Source: SIG701 sp045123975 (GTDB lineage: Bacteria > Bacillota > Clostridia > Oscillospirales > CAG-272). Taken from it: 32,375 bases of DNA. Location of the stretch: the NCBI GenBank assembly GCA_045123975.1, contig JBGVKV010000086.1, forward strand, positions 1-32,375, in the 5' to 3' direction. Positions 16,269 to 24,486 of the stretch are shown one piece after another. The notes under the pieces are model-generated. The model saw only the letters and a program-made list of their open reading frames with translations. It was not told the origin of the DNA and searched no databases. Position 1 is the first letter of the stretch. Every line of letters starts with the position of its first letter. The translations under genes were made by a program, and so were the position numbers.

Positions 16269-17039
16269 TTATCGATTTTGCCGCAATACCTCATACGCCA
16301 ATATGGAAGCGGCGGATGCGGCGGACAGAGATCCGCGGAAGGGACGTCCGTAGTCCAGACGCACCACTTCGTCGGCCAATTCCAGAACGGCACGGGAAAT
16401 GCCTCGCTTTTCGCCACCCACGATCAAGAAAATCGGGCGGGTCAGATCCGCATCGAATGCGGATACGGAATCCCGGATGCCGGCGCAAACCACCTTGTAT
16501 CCGGCGGCTTTCGCCATATGTACGGCCTCCTCCGGCTCACTCACAAACAGGGGAAGCAATTCTGACGCCCCGGCGGAGGAGCGGCACACCACGCCGGCGG
16601 CACTCATCCAGTTTCGCGGTGTGAGAATCACGGCATCGGCTCCGGCGGCGTAGATGGAGCGCAGGGCATAGCCGAAATTGTAGGGATCCTCGATCCCCTC
16701 GATCATCACAACAAATCCCGCCTCGGGCAGGGATTCCGCCGTCAGCGCGGGGATCGTCCGTTCCGTACACCGGGCAATAATTCCTCCGTGGGAGTTGCCG
16801 GTGGCAAGGGCGTCGATTTCCTTCTCACCTGCTTCGCGGATGGTGAACGCTAGCTTCTCGGCCATCCGTCGCAGATAGGCGATCTCCTTCGCCTTGGATT
16901 TTGCTTTGCTTTGGTCGTACAGAACTTCGGTGATCCGTCGGTCGGTCTTGCCCGCCAAAGCGGATTCGATCACAGCGGACAGGGAAGTCATTCCCTCAAA
17001 AACCGTTGAGGCGACTTGCCGGGATGTTTCTTTGATCAT
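16269..17039 (-). CDS. SpoU-family RNA 2'-O-methyltransferase (RlmB/TrmH-like)
   Basis: The 256-residue protein has the three SpoU/TrmH motifs of knotted SAM-dependent methyltransferases. They are IEGIEDPYNFGYALRSIYAAG at about 113-133 (catalytic Asn and Arg), FLIVGGEKRGIS at about 207-218, and GSLSAASAASILAYEVL at about 236-252. The N-terminal 95 residues form the substrate-binding domain seen in RlmB-type enzymes (EIDALATGNSHGGIIA matches the RlmB pre-motif). The usual SLNVS of motif 3 is SLSAAS, a mild deviation. It likely methylates a 23S rRNA ribose; the exact base is not predictable. AAGGAGG precedes the ATG by 8 bases, and the gene lies 21 bases after prfB. Confidence 0.9.
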   Translation of the reverse strand: MIKETSRQVASTVFEGMTSLSAVIESALAGKTDRRITEVLYDQSKAKSKAKEIAYLRRMAEKLAFTIREAGEKEIDALATGNSHGGIIARCTERTIPALTAESLPEAGFVVMIEGIEDPYNFGYALRSIYAAGADAVILTPRNWMSAAGVVCRSSAGASELLPLFVSEPEEAVHMAKAAGYKVVCAGIRDSVSAFDADLTRPIFLIVGGEKRGISRAVLELADEVVRLDYGRPFRGSLSAASAASILAYEVLRQNR

Positions 17040-17060
17040 GGAAAGCGCCTCCTTCGGAAA

Positions 17061-18176
17061 TTATTCAGCGGCGGACATCTTCTTCAGGTAAGCGTTGATG
17101 AAGCCGTCGATCTCGCCGTCCATAACGGCCTGGATGTCGGCGATCTCATAGCCGGTACGGGTGTCTTTGGCCAGAGTGTAGGGCATAAATACGTAAGAGC
17201 GGATCTGGGAGCCCCACTCGATGTTCACCTTGGTTCCCTGAATGTCCTCGATTCTCTCCAGCTTTTCCCGCTCTTTGATCTCCATCAGCTTGGATTTCAG
17301 CATCTTCAAAGCGGTTTCCTTGTTCTGGAGCTGGCTTCGTTCGGTCTGACAGCCGACCACGATACCGGTGGGGATGTGCACGATGCGGATGGCGGAGTCG
17401 GTCTTGTTGATGTGCTGACCGCCGGCGCCGCTGGAACGGTGAGCCGTGATCTCCAGATCCTCGTCACGCAGGGTGATAGAGTTGTCGTCATCGTTGAACT
17501 CGGGCATGACTTCAACTGACGAGAAAGAGGTGTGACGGCGTCCGGAGGAGTCAAAGGGAGATACGCGCACCAGACGGTGTACGCCGTGCTCGCTCTTGAG
17601 GAAGCCGTAGGCGTTCATACCCTCGATGATCAACGTAGCGGACTTGATACCTGCTTCGTCGCCTTCCAGCCAGTCTACCAGCTTTACGTTATAGCCGTGA
17701 GATTCGCCCCAGCGCATGTACATGCGGTACAGCATCTGTGCCCAGTCCTGGGCCTCTGTTCCGCCCGCACCGGGGTGGAAGGAAAGGATGGCGTTATTCT
17801 TATCGTAGGGACCGCTGAGCAGGATTTCGATGCGCTGCTTTTCCTCTTCGGCCTTGATGGCGGCCACGTCGGAAAGTATCTCCTCCGTCAGGGATTCATC
17901 GTTTTCCTCAATGGCCAACTCAGCCATGGTAATCGTGTCATCCAGCTTGGTGCACAGATTCTCATAGCGCTCGATCTTATCCTTCAGCTGCTTCAGGGTC
18001 TGCAGAGCCTTGGTGGATTTCTCCTGGTCGTTCCAGAAATCGGGGGACTGGGATTTTTCCTCCAGGGTGTTGGCCTGCTCCCGCAGGGAGTCGATGCGGA
18101 GGGCGTTGCCCAACTCCACGATATGTTCTCTGAAATTATTTAATTCAAGCTTGGCTTCTTCCAATGCGATAATCAA
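17061..18176 (-). CDS. prfB: Peptide chain release factor 2, in-frame version
   Basis: This 371-residue class I release factor recognises UGA and UAA. The SPF tripeptide (RVSPFDSSGRRHTSF) defines RF2 rather than RF1. AHRSSGAGGQHINKTDSA holds the GGQ loop that triggers peptide release. The N-terminal coiled region ends with QSPDFWND, and FHPGAGGTEAQDWAQMLYRMY is conserved. The start is TTG at 18176 with GGAGGT 6 bases upstream. The reading frame is continuous through the N-terminal region, where many bacteria carry an in-frame UGA and a programmed +1 frameshift, so autoregulation by frameshifting is absent. It is the first gene of a leftward operon with the methyltransferase. Confidence 0.96.
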   Translation of the reverse strand: MIIALEEAKLELNNFREHIVELGNALRIDSLREQANTLEEKSQSPDFWNDQEKSTKALQTLKQLKDKIERYENLCTKLDDTITMAELAIEENDESLTEEILSDVAAIKAEEEKQRIEILLSGPYDKNNAILSFHPGAGGTEAQDWAQMLYRMYMRWGESHGYNVKLVDWLEGDEAGIKSATLIIEGMNAYGFLKSEHGVHRLVRVSPFDSSGRRHTSFSSVEVMPEFNDDDNSITLRDEDLEITAHRSSGAGGQHINKTDSAIRIVHIPTGIVVGCQTERSQLQNKETALKMLKSKLMEIKEREKLERIEDIQGTKVNIEWGSQIRSYVFMPYTLAKDTRTGYEIADIQAVMDGEIDGFINAYLKKMSAAE

Positions 18177-18217
18177 TGTTATACCTCCGTGTGCAGAAGT
18201 TGTCTTCTATAAAAGAA

Positions 18218-18260
18218 AAGCACACAAAGACAGTATACCATACTTTTGTGTGCTTGTAAA
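18218..18260 (-). promoter_or_regulatory. prfB promoter embedded in an 11-bp inverted repeat
   Basis: On the minus strand, TTTACA (18260-18255) and TATACT (18237-18232) have a 17-base spacer. The spacer and the start-site region carry the perfect inverted repeat AAGCACACAAA / TTTGTGTGCTT (18218-18228 and 18245-18255), followed by TTTTCTTTT. The same DNA can therefore end transcription from the cysteine-rich gene upstream and start transcription of prfB, or bind a dimeric regulator. Confidence 0.65.
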
Positions 18261-18280
18261 CAGAATTTATAAGATTTTCC

Positions 18281-18499
18281 TTATTCCTGCGGGGCATCTA
18301 TGTCCACAAAATCCGGAACCTCCGCCACCGGGCGCTTTCCCGGATCCCGCTTCAGGGGATCGTACTGAAAGGCGCGGCAGGAATAGCCGGCGCTGACGAT
18401 ACCTTTCTTGCAGCAGAGCATCCTGTCGGGATCGTTCAGGGATGAGGCCAGCTCACAGTATTTGCAGATACGGTCAATCTCCGGCGATTTCTTTTTCAT
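18281..18499 (-). CDS. Small cysteine-rich, probably zinc-binding protein
   Basis: This 72-residue protein has a CKYC knuckle at about 12-15, LCCKKG at about 27-32 and a further Cys at about 41 (YSCRAFQYDPLKRDP), which together could bind zinc. The N-terminus is basic and the C-terminus acidic (VDIDAPQE). Similar short proteins of unknown function are common in Clostridia, but I cannot name a family. The ATG at 18499 has AGAGGT about 5 bases upstream; a GTG at 18505 lies too close to it. It has its own promoter at 18531 and likely terminates at the hairpin at 18218. Confidence 0.75.
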   Translation of the reverse strand: MKKKSPEIDRICKYCELASSLNDPDRMLCCKKGIVSAGYSCRAFQYDPLKRDPGKRPVAEVPDFVDIDAPQE

Positions 18500-18530
18500 A
18501 CGCACCTCTCAAAGCAATCATCTTATGTAC

Positions 18531-18559
18531 AGTATAATACATTTATCGCAACAAATCAA
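18531..18559 (-). promoter_or_regulatory. Sigma-A promoter of the cysteine-rich protein gene
   Basis: On the minus strand, TTGATT (18559-18554) and TATACT (18536-18531) have a 17-base spacer. The -35 overlaps the stop codon of ylbJ. Confidence 0.65.
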
Positions 18560-19614
18560 GTGTTTCTGCGGGGAATTTGTAGGGATGCCAGGGCAAGAAT
18601 GATAAATTCCGCCGCAACAAAAACAGCGGATATATCCGTTTGGGGAATCGCCGTAGATGCAGCGACGGACGGTGTGAACCACAGTGCGTAATATGCGGCC
18701 GCTGCCGAGCCTGTAATGAGTCCCTGCAATGCCTTACTGATAGCCGTAGGGCGCAGGGAAATGCCGTGAGGAGTGGTGAATGTCTTGCACTGTGCAAATA
18801 CGGAAATGCCCGACCAGCTGACGGTGAATCCGGTAAGGAACGCTCCCCATATTCCGCCCAGCTGAGACGCAGTGGCCGCACCGGCGGAGAATTCCAGAAC
18901 TGCACCCAGCACCGGGGCTGCAAAGGGGATGGAGAGCGTCTCCGTTATTTGTCCGATCAAAGATATGACTACCGCAAAGAACAGGATAAATCCGCACACG
19001 GAAACAACGGAGCGTGCGGATTGTGTCACTGATGAAGCAAAACTTTGCAGCATGTCGCACCGGGTATCGGGGATAGTTTGCTTATTCGCGGGTTTTGTTT
19101 CCTTGCGGGAGATTATGCAGCCGAGTACACAGGCCGACAGGATCTGAGCGACGTATATGATCCATCCCATACCGCGGCTCCCCCAAAAGTGTGCGCCCAC
19201 TACCTCAACCACAAAGGAAGGGCCTGTATTGTTGGCGATGGCAATAAGCCTCTCACACTCACGTTTTGTGACGGATCCTCTTTCGTATAACTGACAGGCT
19301 GTCTTTGCCCCTACGGGAAAACCGCATAATGCTCCCAGCACAATAGCGCCGGCAGTGCATCCGGGGAGGCGGAACAGTATTTCTACAGGACGGGCAAGCC
19401 ATTGTCCGATCCAGTCCGATGCGCCCGTTTGGACAAGAAGTGAAGAAATGACCATATAGGGGAACAGCGACGGAATGATAACGGATGCGCACATCTTCAA
19501 TGCGTCATAGGCGGACGCTTCGGTTGTGTCGGACCGTATGAAAAGCCAGCAGGTGCAGAGAATGAGAAGTATTGGCGTCGTGTTTGCCTGAACGTTCATT
19601 ATTCTGCGTGTCAT
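18556..19614 (-). CDS. ylbJ: Sporulation integral membrane protein YlbJ (SpoVV-like)
   Basis: The 352-residue polytopic protein has about eight hydrophobic segments and the nucleoside-transporter-like gates typical of YlbJ. Motifs include IIPSLFPYMVISSLL at about 48-62, LGALCGFPVGAKTACQLYERG at about 94-114, LIAIANNTGPSFVVEVVG at about 122-140, and GGIWGAFLTGFTVSWSGISVFAQ at about 245-270. In Bacillus subtilis the homologue (SpoVV) helps move dipicolinic acid across the outer forespore membrane. The ATG at 19614 is chosen for GGAGGG 4-5 bases upstream; the ATG at 19656 lacks one. It is divergent from yqfC-yqfD, so sporulation genes face each other here. A sigma-E type control is expected from the family but not proven. 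Confidence 0.9.
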   Translation of the reverse strand: MTRRIMNVQANTTPILLILCTCWLFIRSDTTEASAYDALKMCASVIIPSLFPYMVISSLLVQTGASDWIGQWLARPVEILFRLPGCTAGAIVLGALCGFPVGAKTACQLYERGSVTKRECERLIAIANNTGPSFVVEVVGAHFWGSRGMGWIIYVAQILSACVLGCIISRKETKPANKQTIPDTRCDMLQSFASSVTQSARSVVSVCGFILFFAVVISLIGQITETLSIPFAAPVLGAVLEFSAGAATASQLGGIWGAFLTGFTVSWSGISVFAQCKTFTTPHGISLRPTAISKALQGLITGSAAAAYYALWFTPSVAASTAIPQTDISAVFVAAEFIILALASLQIPRRNT

Positions 19615-19640
19615 GGATCCCTCCGCTTTCTTGAATGATG

Positions 19641-19676
19641 GCAGATTCTGCGGCATATGATGAAGCAGATCTGCGG
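19641..19676. repeat. Two near-identical palindromic motifs in the ylbJ/yqfC divergent region
   Basis: GCAGATTCTGCGG (19641-19653) and GCAGATCTGCGG (19665-19676) are direct repeats, each a near-perfect dyad, spaced two helical turns apart. CATATG at 19654-19659 and ATAACTAT at about 19677-19684 could form a weak sigma-E-like promoter for yqfC. This is suggestive only. Confidence 0.35.
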
Positions 19677-19711
19677 ATAACTATATCTATGACAGGGCGG
19701 TGGAAAATAGG

Positions 19712-20023
19712 TTGAGCAGCAACAAAAAGATGCAAAGAAAAATACGTTGGCAGGAGCGGATGCGGGATATTCTGGACGTTCCCCTGGAGGGGATATCCAA
19801 CTGGAGCACGGTACAGATCGTGGGGGATTGCGAAATCAGCGTGTCCGGGTGCGAGGGAGTACTGATCTATATGCCGGATCGGGTACTTTTGCGCGGAGTG
19901 TCGGGAAACGTGCTGATTTTGGGAGAGCACCTGGAGATGCACTCCCTCAGCGGTGACCGTATAACTGTCTGCGGGAGGATAGCCTCCGTTCATCCGAATT
20001 ATCAGGAGGATTCTCTATGGTGA
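19712..20023 (+). CDS. yqfC: Sporulation protein YqfC
   Basis: This small protein (97-107 residues depending on start) resembles YqfC: a basic N-terminus (KIRWQERMRDILDVPLEGI), then a beta-rich repeat-like region (VQIVGDCEISVSGCEGVLIYMPDRVLLRG). In Bacillus subtilis it is expressed in the mother cell under sigma-E, and its gene is immediately before yqfD, as here (7-base overlap). The start is uncertain: GTG 19700 has AGGGCG too close, TTG 19712 has GGTGG about 8 bases upstream, and ATG 19730 has no ribosome-binding site but gives the usual family length. No catalytic motif is visible. Confidence 0.8.
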   Translation: MSSNKKMQRKIRWQERMRDILDVPLEGISNWSTVQIVGDCEISVSGCEGVLIYMPDRVLLRGVSGNVLILGEHLEMHSLSGDRITVCGRIASVHPNYQEDSLW

Positions 20024-21204
20024 GTGCATGGCTTCATATATTGGAAGGATACAAAACGGCATCTGTGCCGGGAGAATTTTCCGAACGGGTATTGAATCTG
20101 CTGTATGAGGGGGAGTATCGCCAGTGGCGGATCCGCAGGGAAGCGGATGGTGGGATCTCTTTCCGCCTCAGTGAGCGGGATGCCGAGACCTTACAGCGAG
20201 AGTGCGCAAAACAGAATATATCGATTACATTGGGGAAAGCAAAGGGATTTCCCACGCTCTATCGCCGATACAGGCATCGGTGGGGAATTCTTGTGGGTGC
20301 AATCCTTTTTGCGGCGATCACCACACTGTCGTGTCGGGTTGTGTGGGAGGTGGAAGTCACCGGCAATGAAAAACTGGAGGATCAGCAAATTATTCAAATG
20401 CTGTCCGATTATGGGTTCGGTGTGGGATCCTTTTTCAAAAAGATTGATTTTGACGTTCTTCAGAATGAATTTTTGTTGACGACGGATGAGATTGCCTGGA
20501 TATCGGTCAATATGGTGGGCACTGTTGCTCACGTGCAGGTGCGGGAAAATCTGGTAGGCAAGCAGCCCAGGAATATTTCGGCCCGTGTTGCCAATGTGAT
20601 CGCAAAGGAGGACGGGCAGATCGCGGAGGTACGTATCCGGGCCGGTAAGGCGGCTGTGGTGATCAACGATGTGGTACGCAAGGGGGATCTGCTCATCAGC
20701 GGAGTCATCGCAATCGGTGAGGACGGATTGCGGTACGAATATGCGGACGGACAGGTTCTGGCCCGTGTAAATCGGCAGATTACGGTGGAAATACCGAAAA
20801 TCGGGGTACAAAAAGTGTACACAGGGGAGGAAAACGTAAGAAAAAGCATAATATTTTTCGGAAAAGAAATAAAACTTTTCGGAAAGAGTAGCATTGACAA
20901 CCCAACTTATGATACAATAATGTCGGAGAAAAGCTTTTCATTGCCTGACGGTGTGATTTTGCCCGTCTGTATCCGTGAGGAGATCGACCGGGTATACGTT
21001 ATGGAACCGCGTTCTCTCACGGACAGTGAGGCGTACATTGAGGCAATGAGGCAGTATCGGGAGCAGATAGACGCTTTACTCGGTGAGGCGGAAATCGTGT
21101 CCGCAGAGATAAACCATTATGCGGATGAGGACGTATACCGTATCACGGCGCGTTTGGTTTGCATAAGCGACATTGCTGTGACGTCTCCCCTCGCACCATC
21201 GTAA
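20017..21204 (+). CDS. yqfD: Sporulation protein YqfD
   Basis: The 395-residue protein has a cytoplasmic N-terminal domain (about 1-88), one membrane helix at about 90-108 (WGILVGAILFAAITTLSC), and a large exported part. That part starts with VTGNEKLEDQQIIQMLSDYGFGVGSFFKKIDF, which resembles the POTRA-like module of FtsQ-type proteins, and continues with WISVNMVGTVAHVQVRENL, typical of YqfD. The family is needed for efficient sporulation in Bacillus subtilis with unknown biochemical role. The ATG overlaps the end of yqfC. The downstream phoH-ybeY-era order matches the conserved Firmicute arrangement, supporting the name. Confidence 0.92.
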   Translation: MVSAWLHILEGYKTASVPGEFSERVLNLLYEGEYRQWRIRREADGGISFRLSERDAETLQRECAKQNISITLGKAKGFPTLYRRYRHRWGILVGAILFAAITTLSCRVVWEVEVTGNEKLEDQQIIQMLSDYGFGVGSFFKKIDFDVLQNEFLLTTDEIAWISVNMVGTVAHVQVRENLVGKQPRNISARVANVIAKEDGQIAEVRIRAGKAAVVINDVVRKGDLLISGVIAIGEDGLRYEYADGQVLARVNRQITVEIPKIGVQKVYTGEENVRKSIIFFGKEIKLFGKSSIDNPTYDTIMSEKSFSLPDGVILPVCIREEIDRVYVMEPRSLTDSEAYIEAMRQYREQIDALLGEAEIVSAEINHYADEDVYRITARLVCISDIAVTSPLAPS

Positions 21205-21229
21205 AAATACTTCACACAGAAGGAAACAT

Positions 21230-22282
21230 ATGACACAGAAAAAATTGCTTGTATCCAATTCCGAGATCACCCGCTGTATTTTCGGAAGCTTTGACAAACA
21301 CGCCCGTCGGCTGGAGGAAGCCTTCGGCGTGCGGATCTTCAACCGCGCCGATGAGAATGGTGCGGAGGACTGCATCCTCATTGAGGGAGAGGATCAGCCC
21401 GTATGCCGGGCGTACGATGCGCTGGTGTATTTGAAGAAGGCCGCATCACTGGGCGACGAGTTGAGCGATCAGAGCGTGGACTACGTTATCCGTATGGTAC
21501 AGGACGGCGCACAGGATGAGCTTTCCCAACTGGATGACGACTGCTTCTTCGTCACCGCACGGGGCAAGCCCGTAAAGGCTAAAACCGTGGGTCAGAAAAA
21601 ATACGTGGACGCTATCCGGAAAAATACCATCGTAATCAGCACGGGCCCTGCCGGCACCGGTAAGACCTATCTGGCGGTGGCCATGGCGGTAAAGGCACTT
21701 CGCACCCATGAGATATCCCGTATTATCCTTACACGACCTGCGGTGGAAGCTGGCGAGAAGCTTGGCTTTTTGCCGGGTGATTTGCAAAGCAAGATCGATC
21801 CCTATCTCCGTCCGCTGTACGATGCTCTGTACGAGATGATGGGTGCGGAAGCGGTGGCGCGTCTGATGGAGAAAATGACGATTGAAATCGCCCCCCTGGC
21901 TTATATGCGCGGCCGTACGTTGGATAACTCCTTCATCATTTTGGATGAAGCGCAGAACACCACGCAAGAACAGATGAAAATGTTTTTGACCCGTCTCGGC
22001 AACGGCTCCAAGATCGTGGTCACGGGTGACTTGACCCAGACAGACTTGCCCGACGGAAAAAAGAGCGGCCTGGCAGCCGCCGTACGGATTTTGAAGAATA
22101 TCGAAGGCATTGCCGTGCACGAATTCTCGGAAAGAGACGTTGTCCGCCATCGCCTGGTACAGAAGATCATTATGGCATACGATCGGGATGACAGAGAGCG
22201 CCGTCAGCGCGTGTCGGAGAAACGCAGTGAGGAAAGAAAACACTTTCACGCCGCACGCACAAGGAAAGAAGGACAGAAATGA
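21230..22282 (+). CDS. phoH: PhoH-like ATPase
   Basis: The 350-residue protein has an N-terminal domain of about 115 residues (the KH-like region of this family) and a P-loop ATPase core. Walker A is STGPAGTGKTYLA with GPAGTGKT at 139-146, Walker B is SFIILDEAQNTT near 235, and sensor residues lie in KIVVTGDLTQTDLP. PhoH-like proteins are linked by conserved neighbourhood to YbeY and RNA metabolism. AGAAGGAA precedes the ATG. It overlaps ybeY by 4 bases (ATGA), a sign of translational coupling. Confidence 0.94.
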   Translation: MTQKKLLVSNSEITRCIFGSFDKHARRLEEAFGVRIFNRADENGAEDCILIEGEDQPVCRAYDALVYLKKAASLGDELSDQSVDYVIRMVQDGAQDELSQLDDDCFFVTARGKPVKAKTVGQKKYVDAIRKNTIVISTGPAGTGKTYLAVAMAVKALRTHEISRIILTRPAVEAGEKLGFLPGDLQSKIDPYLRPLYDALYEMMGAEAVARLMEKMTIEIAPLAYMRGRTLDNSFIILDEAQNTTQEQMKMFLTRLGNGSKIVVTGDLTQTDLPDGKKSGLAAAVRILKNIEGIAVHEFSERDVVRHRLVQKIIMAYDRDDRERRQRVSEKRSEERKHFHAARTRKEGQK

Positions 22283-22758
22283 AAATCAAGATTTATTGGT
22301 CCAATGATCAGAAAATATTAAAAGCCGGTCTGCGTTTGCGGATGCTGATCAGACGGGCTATCAAAACCACACTCGCACACGAAAACTTCAAGCGTGACGC
22401 GGAAATCTCCCTTACATTCGTTGATAACGAGGGGATTCGGGAACTGAACCGCACCTATCGGGATAAGGATTCCGCTACGGACGTGCTGTCCTTCCCGCTG
22501 TACGACTTTCACGCCGGCGAAACGCCACTTGGTGACGGATGCGTGGAATTGGGCGATATTGTTCTTTCCCTGGAAAGAGCAAAAGAGCAAGCGGCAGAAC
22601 TTGGTCATTCCTATGAGAGAGAAGCGGCCTTTTTGTGTGTTCACTCCGTGCTTCACCTGTTGGGATACGATCACGAACGGTCCGCGGAAGATGAGGAAAT
22701 TATGTGCTCCCGTCAGCGCGAAATTATGAAAAAACTTAAATTAGCAGAAGGAAAATGA
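22279..22758 (+). CDS. ybeY: rRNA maturation endoribonuclease YbeY
   Basis: This 159-residue metalloenzyme has the diagnostic zinc site HSVLHLLGYDHE (H-x3-H-x5-H) at about 121-132. The preceding family motif TFVDNEGIRELNRTYRDKDSATDVLSFPL is present. It takes part in 16S rRNA 3'-end maturation and ribosome quality control. The start is joined to phoH and the stop adjoins era, the usual order in Firmicutes, where a diacylglycerol kinase gene often sits between ybeY and era but is absent here. Confidence 0.96.
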   Translation: MKIKIYWSNDQKILKAGLRLRMLIRRAIKTTLAHENFKRDAEISLTFVDNEGIRELNRTYRDKDSATDVLSFPLYDFHAGETPLGDGCVELGDIVLSLERAKEQAAELGHSYEREAAFLCVHSVLHLLGYDHERSAEDEEIMCSRQREIMKKLKLAEGK

Positions 22759-22760
22759 TT

Positions 22761-23675
22761 ATGGAACATACATTTGTAAGTGAGAAAAGAACGGCGTTTA
22801 TCGCGATCGTGGGTCGTCCTAACGTAGGTAAATCCACCCTTATGAACGCCATGCTGGGCGAGAAGGTAGCCATCGTGTCCAGCAAGCCTCAGACAACCCG
22901 TAACCGTATTACCGGTATTTTGACTGAGGGGGCAGATCAGTTCGTATTTATGGATACCCCCGGCATTCATAAGCCCAAGAACAAGCTGGGCAGCTTTATG
23001 ATGAAATCCGTGTCCTCCGCTTTGGGCGGTGCGGATGCGGCTATTATGATTGCCGAAGCAGGTCATCCCGCCGGTGAGACAGAGAAGCGCATTATCGAGA
23101 ATCTCAAGCAGAGCAAGCTGCCTGCCATTCTCGTTCTAAACAAGATCGATCTTGTGGACAGAGAAAAACTGGCCCAGACTATTGCCGAATATGCGGCCCT
23201 GCACAATTTTGATGCATTCGTTCCCACATGCGCCGAGAAGGGCAAGAACGTGGAGATCGTTATGGAGGAAGCCAGAAAGTTCCTGCACGAGGGTGTATGG
23301 TTCTTTCCGGAGGATATTGCTACCGATCAGCCTGAGAGACAGATCGCGGCTGAGGTCATCCGCGAGAAGATTCTGCGGCTTCTGTCCGATGAGATTCCCC
23401 ACGGAACTGCCGTAATGATCGAGGAATTCAAGGAAGAGGACGATATCATCCGCATCCGTGCCGAGATTTTCTGTGAGAAACAGTCCCACAAGGGAATCAT
23501 CGTCGGTAAGGGCGGCGAGACGCTGAAAAAGATCGGCACCTACGCAAGAGAAGATCTTGAGCGTTTCTTCGGTATCAAGGTGTATCTGAATCTTTGGGTC
23601 AAGGTTAAGGAAAAATGGCGCGACAGCGACATGAGTTTGAATAATTTCGGATTCAATCTGAAAAATCTTGAGTGA
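22761..23675 (+). CDS. era: GTPase Era
   Basis: This 304-residue ribosome-assembly GTPase binds the 3' end of 16S rRNA. G1 is GRPNVGKS at 18-25, G3 is MDTPGIHKPK, G4 is LNKIDLVD, and the C-terminal KH domain has IVGKGGETLKKIGTYAREDLE. The ATG at 22761 is favoured over 22755 because the AGAAGGA signal lies 8 bases upstream rather than 2. It is packed between ybeY and recO with gaps of a few bases. Confidence 0.96.
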   Translation: MEHTFVSEKRTAFIAIVGRPNVGKSTLMNAMLGEKVAIVSSKPQTTRNRITGILTEGADQFVFMDTPGIHKPKNKLGSFMMKSVSSALGGADAAIMIAEAGHPAGETEKRIIENLKQSKLPAILVLNKIDLVDREKLAQTIAEYAALHNFDAFVPTCAEKGKNVEIVMEEARKFLHEGVWFFPEDIATDQPERQIAAEVIREKILRLLSDEIPHGTAVMIEEFKEEDDIIRIRAEIFCEKQSHKGIIVGKGGETLKKIGTYAREDLERFFGIKVYLNLWVKVKEKWRDSDMSLNNFGFNLKNLE

Positions 23676-23680
23676 GTTTT

Positions 23681-24463
23681 ATGGAACAGATTCGTGTTCG
23701 GGGATTGGTCGTACGGGAAACCCAAAGCGGTGAGTACGACAAAATTCTGACGGTCATCACGGAGGAAATGGGACGCATCAGCATTTCGGGCAAGGGCGTA
23801 CGCAGCTTGAAAAGTAAGCATATGCCTGCTACCCAGCTGTTTTGCTACAGTTCTTTCGTTTTGCGGAAATCTCACGGATACTATTACATATCCGACAGCG
23901 CATTGATGGAGAGTTTTTTCGATCTGCGCCTGGATCTGAACAAGCTGGCGCTGGCGTCCTATCTGTGTGACGTGGCGGCGGAGATGGCGGTGGAGGGCGT
24001 TGGCGATGAGGAACTGATGCAGCTTACCCTGAATACGCTGTATGCTCTTGCCAACAGGAAACAGTTATCCCTGACTCAGATCAAGGCCGCCTTTGAGCTT
24101 CGCTGTGCGTCTGTGGAGGGATTTCGTCCCAATTTGTCGGCCTGCGACGTTTGTGATGCCTGTGAGAATAAGAAATTCTATATGGACGTGATGAACGGCC
24201 GGATTCTGTGCAGCGATTGCCTGCGCAACGTGCGTCATACAGATGATCTCGTTGACGAAGGAACGGCACATATCTATCTTCGTCTTACACCGGCGGTACT
24301 GGAGGCTATGCGGTATACAATCTGTGCGCCGGCCAATCGGTACCTGTCCTTCACCTTAAGTGAGGATGAGATGAAGCTGTACGCGTCCGTTTGCGAAAAA
24401 TACCTTTTGAACCACATCGAACACGGCTTTTATTCTCTGGAATTCTATAAATCTCTTTTGTGA
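23681..24463 (+). CDS. recO: DNA repair protein RecO
   Basis: This 260-residue recombination mediator loads RecA onto SSB-coated DNA together with RecR. The N-terminal OB domain starts with RVRGLVVRETQSGEYDKILTVITEEMGRISISGKGVRS. A helical domain carries the zinc-site cysteines (ACDVCDACENKKFYMDV and ILCSDC) at about 150-183. The ATG at 23681 lies 5 bases after era and is preceded by GAGTGAG; the frame start at 23672 overlaps era. Length is normal. Confidence 0.94.
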   Translation: MEQIRVRGLVVRETQSGEYDKILTVITEEMGRISISGKGVRSLKSKHMPATQLFCYSSFVLRKSHGYYYISDSALMESFFDLRLDLNKLALASYLCDVAAEMAVEGVGDEELMQLTLNTLYALANRKQLSLTQIKAAFELRCASVEGFRPNLSACDVCDACENKKFYMDVMNGRILCSDCLRNVRHTDDLVDEGTAHIYLRLTPAVLEAMRYTICAPANRYLSFTLSEDEMKLYASVCEKYLLNHIEHGFYSLEFYKSLL

Positions 24464-24486
24464 GCGATTACCCAAAAGGAGAAACA

